Assembly (NCBI RefSeq): GCF_034387475.1
Contig: NZ_JAXCIL010000001.1
Location: 434,001-498,000 of the forward strand
DNA from: Pseudomonas sp. Teo4
GTDB taxonomy: Bacteria > Pseudomonadota > Gammaproteobacteria > Pseudomonadales > Pseudomonadaceae
Length of the DNA: 64,000 nt
Reading direction: 5' to 3'
Shown here piece after piece: positions 1-7,836 of this stretch; position 1 is the stretch's first letter; each line of letters opens with the position of its first letter. Position numbers and translations under genes: made by a program. Below the pieces are notes generated by a model. It saw only the letters and a program-made list of their open reading frames with translations, made no database searches and had not been told where the DNA came from.

Positions 1-882
1 CTGACCACCTATGCCCGCCGGGACGCCACGGGAGCGCAGTTGGACCGCGAAGAACTGCTGAAGCTGCTGGCCGAGTGCGGGGAACTGTTCAAAAGCCTTG
101 GGCAAACCGCAGCAGCACGAGGCGGGGCAGCGGTGGACAGCGAGGGAATCGACGCCTTGAGCCAGGCGCTGAAACAGTGGCCAGCACCCGACAGCGACAG
201 CCCGGGCGAGCCACTCTTGGCCGTTGCGGCTGAGGCGGGTATCACCAGTGCCACACCGCGCTCGCAAATCCACTATGCCGGTGCGAACCACGACACCACC
301 GCCCAGGACCACCTGCAGTTGACCAGCGGCGCCGCCATGCGCCTGCAAGCCGGCAAGGGCATCAGTGCCTTCGCCCAGGATGAGGGCCTCAGTGCCATCG
401 CCAACCGCGGCAAAGTGCTGGTCCAGGCCCAGGAAGACGACATCACCGCCAACGCACAAAAGAACCTGCACCTGTCGGCCGCCGAAGGTGAGGTGGTCAT
501 CACCGCGCCAACCATCCGCCTGGTGGCCGATGATGGCAGCTATATCAAGATCGGCGGCGGTGTCGAAATCGGCAGCCAGGGCAGGGTGGTCGTCCATGCC
601 AGCGAGCATGACTGGGTCGGCCCCAACACTGACAGCGCCCAGCTGCCGGCATTCACCCGCGACCCGGCCGCGCAACGCCTGGCCTTCCACTACCCGGGGC
701 ACGCCGAGGACAGCGTGCGAATGGCCGTTGACCACGCCTACCAGATCAAACTCGAAGACGGTAGCAGCATACAAGGCCTGACCGACGCCAGTGGCCTCAC
801 CGAACACGTCGAGCGCGAAGCGATGCACCAGGCACAAGTGGCTGCCTTGCGCAGCACCGGCAGCAAAGGAGGCAGCCAATGA
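1..882 (+). CDS. VgrG-type T6SS spike protein, C-terminal part (5' end outside window)
   Basis: The frame is open from base 1 without a start codon, so this is the 3' portion (about 293 residues) of a longer gene. The middle carries the repetitive Gly/Ala/Asp-rich beta pattern of the DUF2345 region of VgrG (for example AGKGISAFAQDEGLSAIANR), which extends the gp5-like needle. After it comes a tail of about 90 residues (LAFHYPGHAEDSVRMAVDHA to the end) of the kind that forms a small transthyretin-like domain used to dock cargo effectors. VgrG trimers form the tip of the T6SS tube. The stop codon overlaps the start of the lipase gene (ATGA), so the two are probably translationally coupled and this VgrG is the likely carrier of that effector. 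The gp27/gp5-like N-terminal part is not visible. Confidence 0.85.
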   Translation: MTTYARRDATGAQLDREELLKLLAECGELFKSLGQTAAARGGAAVDSEGIDALSQALKQWPAPDSDSPGEPLLAVAAEAGITSATPRSQIHYAGANHDTTAQDHLQLTSGAAMRLQAGKGISAFAQDEGLSAIANRGKVLVQAQEDDITANAQKNLHLSAAEGEVVITAPTIRLVADDGSYIKIGGGVEIGSQGRVVVHASEHDWVGPNTDSAQLPAFTRDPAAQRLAFHYPGHAEDSVRMAVDHAYQIKLEDGSSIQGLTDASGLTEHVEREAMHQAQVAALRSTGSKGGSQ

Positions 883-2885
883 GTGGCGATCAATATGCCG
901 TGGCTGAAAGCGTCACCCGGCTGGTACCCAACTTCAGAACCGAACGCAAAATGGAGGTGCCCGCCGACCTGCCAGGGGTGGTGATCTTCTTGCACGGTGT
1001 GAATGACCCGGGGGCTGCTTACGAGTCGGTGGAGACGGGGTTGTGCCAAGGGGTGAATGAGCGATTGGATCGGCCTGATCTGAAAGCGGGGCGGTATGGG
1101 GCTGCCTACAATGCAGCGAAAAAACGCCCAGTTGAAGAACGCAGTCAGAATGACAAAGCCACGCTCGACGATCCAGACACGTACCTCTATCGGCGAGACA
1201 CGGCCGACCCGAAAACACGCAGCCTGATGATCCCGTTTTACTGGGGCTATCGTGCTGAGCCTGGCGAGATCAAGCGCGATAAAAACGACGACCCGACCAA
1301 ACTGCGCGGCCAATACCAGGACGTGTTCGAAAACCGCCTGGACCGGCACTTCGCCAAAGGCGGCGGGTTCTTCGCCAATGCCACCAACAACCTGCTGGAG
1401 ATGTACAGCCAAGGCTTTGCCAAGTTTATCCGGCAAATAGTGCAAGGCACGCTATCCAACACTCAGTTCATGGGAAAAGGGCCGCACCGGCGTTACTTTG
1501 TGTTGGCGGCAACGCGCCTGGCCATGTTGGTCAGCGAGATCCGCCGTGTATCGCCCGATGAAACCATCACCATCATGGGCCACAGTCAAGGCACCTTGAT
1601 TACCCTGCTTGCGCAAGCCATGTTGATCGACAAGGGCCAACGCTGTGCCGACACCGTCATCATGGTGGACACCCCTTACAGTGTGCTGCCGAAAGCCACC
1701 CCCAAAGGCCATGACACACTCGCCACGTTGATCAACATCACCACCGCAGTCACCCAGGCACCCCACGCCCAGCCGCCGCTGTCCGCACTCAGGGACAGCA
1801 AAACCTACGGAGGCCGCACGGGGCCCAAGTGGTCACCCACACAGGGCTCGCGCCAGGACAAGGTCGGCAACGTGACCGTTTTCCCCGAGCGGGACAACCG
1901 CGGCAAGGTTTACCTGTACTTTTGCCCGGACGACACCACTGTGGCCCTGGATGACGTTCATGGCATCGGTACCTATGGGGTACCCAATACCTTGCCAGAC
2001 GGCAAACCGGCGATGGCGGCGTTGCAGTCCTTGCGGTTTTACCAGCGCCTGTGGACCAAGCGTCATCGCGACGGTGAGCCGATACTGGTCGGCGACGCCA
2101 TACAGCAAACGGTGCTGCGTGCCAAAGGGGAACCCCGCTACCCTGGCGGGTGGTCAGCCGCCGCCGTGGCCTCGCGAGCGCCAATAGCCAAAGGTGAGGA
2201 ACTCCTCATCAATGCCGAACCTTTATGCCCACCCCATGCTCCACAGATGTTTGGCGGCGAGGTCGCGTTAGGCATGGACAGCCCCGATGACGTGAGTATC
2301 CGCTCCGCGCTGGGCAATCCGCTGGCCGAATTCAAATGGTTCAAAGTGCGTACCAGCCCTTTTCTGGTAGACCTGGAAAAAGAACGTGCCCGGTGGAATG
2401 CCGACAAAGAGCCCGGTGACCAAACTGCAGGCATGCGCCATCAACTGAAGCATGGTAATCCAATGGCGGATATTCAGGATTACTACGTCATCTTGCGCGA
2501 AGAGACGCCTAATGAAATCCAGAAGCGGATGCCCGATGACCCGAAAGAAAGGGAGCCTAACAGCTACCACTCGGCCGTACTGCGCAGCCCGGAGAACCAA
2601 CGTTGGGTGACGGCAATGGACATTGCTATTGGCCAGGCGCACAGCCTTGATGATCCGGCTATGCGGGAAGTGTTGGTAGCGATTGCGGATTGGAAGTTGG
2701 ATAAAACGATATATATGAAGATCACTAAATTACCGGGTTGGGCGAAACTGAGTGAGGAGGCTCAAGCATTGGTTACTGCCAGTTTTCGATATTATGACAA
2801 GGGTCTGTTCCCACCTTCGGGTCTCGTATCGCTAACGCCTCCTTCCCTGGTAGCCAACGCACCTGAACAAGGAGTTGGCCGATGA
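879..2885 (+). CDS. tle3: T6SS phospholipase/lipase effector, Tle3-like (alpha/beta hydrolase with DUF3274)
   Basis: This 668-residue protein has an alpha/beta-hydrolase start (VVIFLHGVNDPGAAYES, about residues 32-48) and the nucleophile elbow GHSQGT, with the catalytic Ser near residue 236. The size and the long C-terminal half match the DUF3274/Tle3 family of antibacterial T6SS phospholipases, which attack membrane lipids of rival cells from the periplasm. No signal peptide is seen, as expected for cargo carried on VgrG. It overlaps vgrG by 4 bp upstream and the tla3 adaptor by 4 bp downstream, the usual effector-adaptor grouping. The family assignment rests on the GxSxG elbow, length and neighbourhood; lipid specificity cannot be read from the sequence. 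No separate Tli3-like immunity lipoprotein lies between vgrG and this gene. Confidence 0.82.
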   Translation: MSGDQYAVAESVTRLVPNFRTERKMEVPADLPGVVIFLHGVNDPGAAYESVETGLCQGVNERLDRPDLKAGRYGAAYNAAKKRPVEERSQNDKATLDDPDTYLYRRDTADPKTRSLMIPFYWGYRAEPGEIKRDKNDDPTKLRGQYQDVFENRLDRHFAKGGGFFANATNNLLEMYSQGFAKFIRQIVQGTLSNTQFMGKGPHRRYFVLAATRLAMLVSEIRRVSPDETITIMGHSQGTLITLLAQAMLIDKGQRCADTVIMVDTPYSVLPKATPKGHDTLATLINITTAVTQAPHAQPPLSALRDSKTYGGRTGPKWSPTQGSRQDKVGNVTVFPERDNRGKVYLYFCPDDTTVALDDVHGIGTYGVPNTLPDGKPAMAALQSLRFYQRLWTKRHRDGEPILVGDAIQQTVLRAKGEPRYPGGWSAAAVASRAPIAKGEELLINAEPLCPPHAPQMFGGEVALGMDSPDDVSIRSALGNPLAEFKWFKVRTSPFLVDLEKERARWNADKEPGDQTAGMRHQLKHGNPMADIQDYYVILREETPNEIQKRMPDDPKEREPNSYHSAVLRSPENQRWVTAMDIAIGQAHSLDDPAMREVLVAIADWKLDKTIYMKITKLPGWAKLSEEAQALVTASFRYYDKGLFPPSGLVSLTPPSLVANAPEQGVGR

Positions 2886-4570
2886 AAGACTATCCATCCT
2901 CTCCCCGGACCCGGCCCAACCTCAAACCTTATCAGCTGATCGCCGGGGTACTGCTTGTCCTCTGGATCGGCTTCATCTGGATTGTCCAACTCAAAGCACA
3001 GGAAACTGACATGGTACTTCGCGACATGAAACCCGTCCTAGCCTGGGGCGTTGCTGCGATTGTTGGCCCGCTACTGATGATCTTCGGCATTCATTGGTGG
3101 GGCAACGCCATGGCCAATGAAAAAGCAGAAATGGTCGCCTATGAAAACCAGGTAAACGCCAGAAACGCCGAACGGCAGGCCGCCCAGGTTCGGACCTACG
3201 CCTTGGAAATTCGTGGAGTCGGACTTGGAATATACACAGATGGCCAGTCCGAAATCTGGCAGTTTATCAAGAAGAAAAATGACAACTTCGCTTCGGTCTA
3301 CCCGCAGGACGCGAAAGACTACGACCCGTCATTAGACACTAGGGAAATCTCCGCAGGCATCAAAGTCCGTATCGCATTCAAGAACTCGGCAGGTGAGGCA
3401 GTAGCGTACTGGCCAATCCCGGTGTTTGCGCTAGGGCCGCCCGCCCCTTACGACAGCGCCTCAAGCGCAGCGAACCTGATCAATTCAGGCCGTAATGCTG
3501 CGACCTTGGGCGTTACCCAGTTTCTGTGGCAAGACAATGAAAGCACGACGCATGCTCAAGGCATGATCGAGCGACTATTCACGTTTTTTGACGATAACCC
3601 GAAGGTGCCACAAGCCTTGATCGCAAGCGAAGACGGTGACGTGACGCGAAACCTCTATCGCAAACCTGGCACACCGGGATTGCAGAATGGCCACGTGGTT
3701 CCGACGATCTACGAAAGCATGACTGGCCTGCTGGTCACGCGCTCGGACCGAGTGGATCGCTACATTCGCCCATTTGTCACCCATGACGCCGAAGACAATC
3801 AGAACAAGAACTCTGACCTGGGCAAGCTGTGGGCGTTTTACTGGGACCGGGACAGGGCGTTTATAGATTGGTATGAAGCTGCCGAGCACGCTAAAGGCGT
3901 TAAATCCCCGCTAGCCCCGGGAACCATGTCCAGCGCCTACTGGCAATCGCAACTGCCCACCTTCTGGAAAACCATCAGTAACCGCGGCCCAGGCCATTTC
4001 GAACCGTCCCCCTGGCTGCCCGTGCGTTGGGCCGAGCATCAGCTGAAGGAGTTTGACGCAGCGCCAGTACTGGGCTACCTGCACCGTCCAATCAAGGTTT
4101 CCATGCAGGACGAACACGGCAAACGCCTCAAACCCGCATTGCAGGCCAAGGCCTTGCAAGCGGGTTGGCTCAAGGCCCTCGACACGCTACCCGCAGGGCA
4201 AAAACCGGTGCGCGTGTTCTACGACACCACTGACAACGCTGAAGCGGAAATCGCCCTGACCAATGCCTTGCACAGCCTCAATACCGATGGCCAAGGCCTG
4301 GACGTGGGCAATGTCGACGAGGGCTACGACATCGGTCGACGTCTGGGCAATACCGGCGTCAGCGGCGCACTGGTGGAAATCAACCTGGCCACCATCGCCA
4401 GCTACCACGACGGCGGTGCCAGTGCTGTGGTGTACGCCGGCAGCGACGGCAGCCTCAGCGTGCAGATGATCAGCCCGCCAGATGAGGCGCGCAAAGCGAA
4501 AAACCAGCAGAACCGTGGCGCTGACCCCTTCGAGTATGGTCTCCCAACCGGGGGCGCACCCGAAGCATGA
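2882..4570 (+). CDS. tla3: T6SS lipase adaptor Tla3-like, DUF2875, copy 1
   Basis: This 562-residue protein has two predicted membrane helices near the N-terminus (about residues 19-37, LIAGVLLVLWIGFIWIVQL, and 50-70, AWGVAAIVGPLLMIFGIHWW), followed by a soluble domain of about 480 residues of the DUF2875 type. In P. aeruginosa, Tla3 is a DUF2875 protein needed to load Tle3 onto VgrG2b, so an adaptor or effector-handling role is inferred here. ATG overlaps the stop of tle3 (ATGA), and its own stop overlaps the PAAR start in the same way, giving a tightly coupled operon. Most of the protein after residue 85 is nearly identical to the second copy at 4885-6474. The membrane helices also leave open an inner-membrane immunity role. 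Confidence 0.8.
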   Translation: MKDYPSSPRTRPNLKPYQLIAGVLLVLWIGFIWIVQLKAQETDMVLRDMKPVLAWGVAAIVGPLLMIFGIHWWGNAMANEKAEMVAYENQVNARNAERQAAQVRTYALEIRGVGLGIYTDGQSEIWQFIKKKNDNFASVYPQDAKDYDPSLDTREISAGIKVRIAFKNSAGEAVAYWPIPVFALGPPAPYDSASSAANLINSGRNAATLGVTQFLWQDNESTTHAQGMIERLFTFFDDNPKVPQALIASEDGDVTRNLYRKPGTPGLQNGHVVPTIYESMTGLLVTRSDRVDRYIRPFVTHDAEDNQNKNSDLGKLWAFYWDRDRAFIDWYEAAEHAKGVKSPLAPGTMSSAYWQSQLPTFWKTISNRGPGHFEPSPWLPVRWAEHQLKEFDAAPVLGYLHRPIKVSMQDEHGKRLKPALQAKALQAGWLKALDTLPAGQKPVRVFYDTTDNAEAEIALTNALHSLNTDGQGLDVGNVDEGYDIGRRLGNTGVSGALVEINLATIASYHDGGASAVVYAGSDGSLSVQMISPPDEARKAKNQQNRGADPFEYGLPTGGAPEA

Positions 4571-4836
4571 GCCATCCCATCTGCCTGGGCGACCCCACCA
4601 GCAGCGGGGGCAGCGTGCTGTCATGCCAACTGGCTGGCACCCACACCGTCAACGGCAAAACTCCAGCGGTGCTGGGTGACAAAGCCAGTTGCCCGCTTCA
4701 CAAAGGGGTTTTTGCCTTTGTCGAAGGGCACCCGAGTCGTCGCCTGAATGGTAAGCCTGTGGTGCTGCAAGGTCATCGGCTGGCATGCGGGTGTCATGGT
4801 GTGGCCAGCCATGCGTTGAGTGTGAAGGTGATGTAG
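4567..4836 (+). CDS. PAAR-domain T6SS tip protein
   Basis: This 89-residue protein consists of a single PAAR domain: an early ICLGDPTSSGG turn, a CPLHKG segment and a C-terminal HRLACGCHG segment, with His and Cys residues suited to binding the zinc at the tip of the cone. PAAR proteins sharpen the VgrG spike and help dock effectors. The start codon overlaps the stop of tla3 copy 1 (ATGA). The length is typical of stand-alone PAAR proteins with no toxin extension. The stop lies 48 bases before the start of the second DUF2875 copy, so the PAAR gene is sandwiched between the two copies. Confidence 0.85.
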   Translation: MSHPICLGDPTSSGGSVLSCQLAGTHTVNGKTPAVLGDKASCPLHKGVFAFVEGHPSRRLNGKPVVLQGHRLACGCHGVASHALSVKVM

Positions 4837-4884
4837 TCACGAGCTTCAGCCCCCAATCTCAAACCTAATCAGCGGATCGCCGGG

Positions 4885-6474
4885 GTGCAGCTTGTGTTCT
4901 GGCTCAGCTTCATCTGGATTGTCCAACTCAAAGCACAGGAATCCGGCATGGTACTTCGCGACATGAAACCCGTCATGGCCTGGGGCATTGCCGCTATTGT
5001 CGGCCCGCTGCTGGTGATCTTTGGCACACACTGGTGGGGCAATGCCCTTGCAAGTGAGAAGGCAGAGCTTGCCAGTTATAGAAACCAGATAGAGGCCAGA
5101 AACGCAGAACAACAGGCGACCCGAGCCCGCACCTACGCCTTGGAAATTCGCGGAGTTGGACTTGGCATTTACACTGACGGCCAGTCCGAAATCTGGCAGT
5201 TTATCAAGAAGAAGAATGACAACTTCGCCTCGATCTACCCGCAGGACGCGAAAGATTACGATCCGTCACTAGACACTAGGCGAATCTCAGCAGACATCAA
5301 AGTCCGTATCGCATTCAAGAACTCGGCAGGTGAGGCAGTAGCGTACTGGCCAATCCCGGTATTTGCGCTGGGACCGCCCGCCCCCTACGACAGCGCCTAC
5401 AGTGCAGCAGGCCTGATCAATTCAGGCCGTAATGCCGCGACCTTGGGCGTTACCCAGTTTTTGTGGCAAGACAATGAAAGCACGACGCATGCTCAAGGCA
5501 TGATCGAGCGACTGTTCACGTTTTTTGACGATAACCCGAAGGTGCCACAAGCCTTGATCGCAAGCGAAGACGGTGACGTGACGCGAAACGGCTATCGCAA
5601 ACCCGGCACACCGGGATTGCAAAATGGCCACGTGGTTCCGACGATCTACGAAAGCATGACTGGCCTGCTGGTCACGCGCTCAGACCGAGTGGACCGCTAC
5701 ATTCGTCCCTTCGTCACCCGTGACGCCGAGGACAATCAGGACAAAAAAACTGACTTGGGCAAGTTGTGGGCGTTTTATTGGGACCGGAGCAAGGCCTTTG
5801 GAGATTGGTATGTAGCCGCCGAGCATGCCAAAGGCAATAAAGTGCTATTACCGCCCAGCACCATGTCCACCTCCTACTGGCAATCGCAACTACCTAACTT
5901 GTGGAAAACCATCGACAACCGCGGCCCAGGCCATTTCGAACCGTCCCCCTGGCTGCCCGTGCGTTGGGCCGAACACCAGCTGAAAGAGTTCGACGCAGCG
6001 CCAGTGCTGGGCTACCTGCACCGTCCGATCAAGGTCCCGATGAAGGACGAACACGGCAAACGCCTCAAACCCGCATTGCAGGCCAAGGCCTTGCAAGCGG
6101 GTTGGCTCAAGGCCCTCGACACGCTACCCGCTGGGCAAAAACCGGTGCGAGTGTTCTACGACACCACTAACAACGCTGAAGCAGAAATCGCCCTGACCAA
6201 CGCCTTGCACAGCCTCAATACCGACGGCCAAGGCCTGGACGTCGGCAATGTCGACGAGGGCTATGACATCGGTCGACGCTTGGGCAATACCGGCGTCAGC
6301 AGCGCGCTGGTGGAAATCAACCTGGCCACCATCGCCAGCTACCACGACGGCGGTGCCAGTGCCGTGGTGTACGCCGGCAGCGACGGCAGCCTCAGCGTGC
6401 AGATGATCAGCCCGCCAGATGAGGCGCGCAAAGCGAAGAACCAGCAGAACCGTGGCGCCGACCCCTTCAAGTAG
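4885..6474 (+). CDS. Tla3-like DUF2875 protein, copy 2 (5'-truncated duplicate)
   Basis: This 529-residue protein is nearly identical to copy 1 from the segment ARTYALEIRGVGLGIYTDGQ onward, with more divergence in the N-terminal membrane region. The reading frame continues upstream with NLKPNQRIAGV, matching copy 1, but reaches the in-frame TAG at 4834 without an ATG; the only usable start is GTG at 4885, inside the first membrane helix. Homology to copy 1 begins just after the PAAR stop, so the duplication joined here and removed the original start. The C-terminus is 12 residues shorter than copy 1 (ends GADPFK). It may still be expressed by coupling to the PAAR gene, with a shortened first helix. 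An immunity-like or spare-adaptor role is possible but unproven. Confidence 0.72.
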   Translation: MQLVFWLSFIWIVQLKAQESGMVLRDMKPVMAWGIAAIVGPLLVIFGTHWWGNALASEKAELASYRNQIEARNAEQQATRARTYALEIRGVGLGIYTDGQSEIWQFIKKKNDNFASIYPQDAKDYDPSLDTRRISADIKVRIAFKNSAGEAVAYWPIPVFALGPPAPYDSAYSAAGLINSGRNAATLGVTQFLWQDNESTTHAQGMIERLFTFFDDNPKVPQALIASEDGDVTRNGYRKPGTPGLQNGHVVPTIYESMTGLLVTRSDRVDRYIRPFVTRDAEDNQDKKTDLGKLWAFYWDRSKAFGDWYVAAEHAKGNKVLLPPSTMSTSYWQSQLPNLWKTIDNRGPGHFEPSPWLPVRWAEHQLKEFDAAPVLGYLHRPIKVPMKDEHGKRLKPALQAKALQAGWLKALDTLPAGQKPVRVFYDTTNNAEAEIALTNALHSLNTDGQGLDVGNVDEGYDIGRRLGNTGVSSALVEINLATIASYHDGGASAVVYAGSDGSLSVQMISPPDEARKAKNQQNRGADPFK

Positions 6475-6920
6475 GGCCTGCCAAGTGCCGGACGCCCCAA
6501 GGCATGAGCCACTTGAGGGATTGGGGCATGTGTGTGTCACCAGGCTCGGCGGATATGAGGGGCCTTTCGTCCGTGGCGGTGATCGCTGGTGCTTCCTACA
6601 AGATTTGAATCAGATTTTCCCTCTTACCTGTAGTCCATTTCTGATTCATCCTTTTCCGGCCTTTGCGCCATTGCGATGGAAACCTGAGCCCCCTAGTCTC
6701 GCTGGGTCGTTGCAAATTCAACGACCGGGTCTGCAAGCCCGAAGCTTGGTTTGGTCTCAGTTTGCTGTTGGCTTCGTTCAATGGTGGCTGCGTGCGGGTG
6801 GTTTTCGGACCAGCCGGGCTATTGACCTCCAAGCCTGGTCTTGCAGGCCTGCACGTAGCCGCCTCCCTATCATCTGCAAGTGATGTGGCGACGGTCTGAC
6901 TCATTTTGTTGGAGGTTGTC
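6475..6920. other. 446-base non-coding region with several inverted repeats
   Basis: No convincing gene is seen. The first bases (to about 6514) are a decayed continuation of the copy 1-to-PAAR junction (GGCATGAGCCA is retained, then similarity stops). Further on are three paired segments: TGAATCAGA at 6606-6614 with its complement at 6640-6648; GGTCGTTG at 6705-6712 with CAACGACC at 6719-6726 (loop CAAATT); and CTGCAAG near 6731 with CTTGCAG near 6840. Open frames on both strands here are short and lack ribosome binding sites. The region ends at the RBS of the small protein starting at 6921 and may be its structured leader. Confidence 0.5.
6705..6726 (+). ncRNA. Perfect 8-bp hairpin in candidate structured leader
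   Basis: GGTCGTTG and CAACGACC pair perfectly around the six-base loop CAAATT. It lies about 195 bases upstream of the small DUF6124-type gene and is flanked by longer-range complementary segments. There is no following T-run, so it does not look like an intrinsic terminator. Its role is unknown. Confidence 0.35.
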
Positions 6921-7178
6921 ATGCTCAAAATAGTCCCCGATCCACCCCATGCTTCCGATGTGGCCCACTATCTCGAAGACACCCTGATCCAAGCCACGGA
7001 ATACGTGCTCTGTGCCCTGGCTGTGGCTCACCATTCCGTATCCACACTCCCCAAGTCTCCCTGCTCGCTCATGACCCTCGAGGTAATGCACGAAATGGAG
7101 GCTGTGCGCGCGTTGCTGGAGTCTGCAGTTGCGCAGGTGCAGATGAAGGAGCGGCCGCAGATGCATACGTTGCACTAG
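6921..7178 (+). CDS. Small DUF6124/DUF3077-type protein of unknown function
   Basis: This 85-residue protein begins MLKIVPDPPHASDVAHYLED, the 'KIVPDPP' opening typical of small Pseudomonas proteins in the DUF3077/DUF6124 group, followed by a helical ATEYVLCALAVAHHS segment and a second helix ending AVRALLESAVAQVQ. ATG at 6921 is chosen because GGAGG lies at 6911-6915; an upstream TTG in frame has no RBS. No membrane segment or signal peptide is visible. A relative of the same broad family follows at 7380. Function is unknown for the family; members are often found in several copies per Pseudomonas genome. Confidence 0.68.
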   Translation: MLKIVPDPPHASDVAHYLEDTLIQATEYVLCALAVAHHSVSTLPKSPCSLMTLEVMHEMEAVRALLESAVAQVQMKERPQMHTLH

Positions 7179-7275
7179 GGCGGTTGGATCATCTCAATGG
7201 CGGGGTATCCCGTATTTGTGAACAGTCGGCTGGGTGAGTAGGGCGCAGTGGATGTGCAGGCTTTCGGGCTGCATG

Positions 7276-7292
7276 CGAGAGCTGCGCTCTCG
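7276..7292. terminator. Hairpin CGAGAGC/GCTCTCG between the two small genes
   Basis: A perfect 7-bp stem with loop TGC lies 97 bases after the stop of the first small gene. It is followed by the common Pseudomonas intergenic motif CGCAGGCTTCGCCAGCTCCC. There is no T-run, so termination is only suggested. Confidence 0.3.
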
Positions 7293-7379
7293 ATCGCAGG
7301 CTTCGCCAGCTCCCACAGGGATCTTGTGAATGCTTGCTGTTCTGCCACCTCCGTCAAGACTCGTAATGGAGGATTGCAA

Positions 7380-7667
7380 ATGAACAGGGAATTACCAGAA
7401 AACATCGGAAAGTTGGGGCTCACCGTAGGCTCGGCGTCTTGTCTGGATGGCGTAGTAGAGGGGAAACGTCTGTTTCGTGTAGAGGCCGGCAACTGCTGCG
7501 ATCACGCCATCGAGCAAGCATCGGTATTGATGGATTGCTCCCGGCGGGCGTCGTTCATCGGGGTCATGGATAACGAACCCGAACTGGTCTGGGCGTCGCA
7601 CTTTCTCTGCGAGATGGCCAAAGCGCTCATGGACGATGCCCACATGGGCCTGCGCAAACACAGCTGA
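7380..7667 (+). CDS. DUF3077-type small protein of unknown function
   Basis: This 95-residue protein (MNRELPENIGKLGLTVGSAS) has an N-terminal stretch followed by two helices: NCCDHAIEQASVLMDC, and the C-terminal ELVWASHFLCEMAKALMDDA that marks DUF3077-like proteins ('W..HFL.EMAKAL..D'). ATG at 7380 is preceded by TGGAGGA at 7367-7373; longer in-frame extensions upstream cross the hairpin and repeat region and are rejected. The gene follows the DUF6124-type gene on the same strand at 201 bases. No biochemical role is known. The helical layout suggests a small regulatory or scaffold protein, which is speculation. Confidence 0.7.
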   Translation: MNRELPENIGKLGLTVGSASCLDGVVEGKRLFRVEAGNCCDHAIEQASVLMDCSRRASFIGVMDNEPELVWASHFLCEMAKALMDDAHMGLRKHS

Positions 7668-7778
7668 AGCGGCTTGCTGTTGCCTGGGCAACATCGAATC
7701 AGCAGCTTGCCCGCTGACCTACAGGCTGATTTCTCGATGACATGCTCTATGTCGTTGATATAAAAGCCTTTTCTTCAA

Positions 7779-7794
7779 TGGCACGGTTGCTGCT
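7779..7794 (+). promoter_or_regulatory. Sigma-54 (-24/-12) promoter for sfnG
   Basis: TGGCACG at 7779-7785 and CTGCT at 7790-7794 place GG and GC ten bases apart, the sigma-54 spacing. It matches the TGGCACG-N4-TTGC consensus except for one base. It lies 43 bases before the sfnG ATG. Sulfur-source genes of the sfn group in P. putida are activated by the sigma-54 enhancer-binding protein SfnR, so this fits. Confidence 0.75.
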
Positions 7795-7836
7795 CTGCTC
7801 CTTGGACCCTCTTCAAGAATTACCAAGGAGCCTCCC

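Noticed and set aside
4834..4885. Upstream start for the second DUF2875 copy
   Set aside because: Homology to copy 1 extends back to about 4855, but the frame meets TAG at 4834 and has no ATG, GTG or TTG before GTG 4885.
6663..6899. Possible 78-residue protein in the structured region
   Set aside because: The start is a TTG without an RBS, the frame covers the hairpin, and the codon use is unlike neighbours; a structured non-coding role is more likely.
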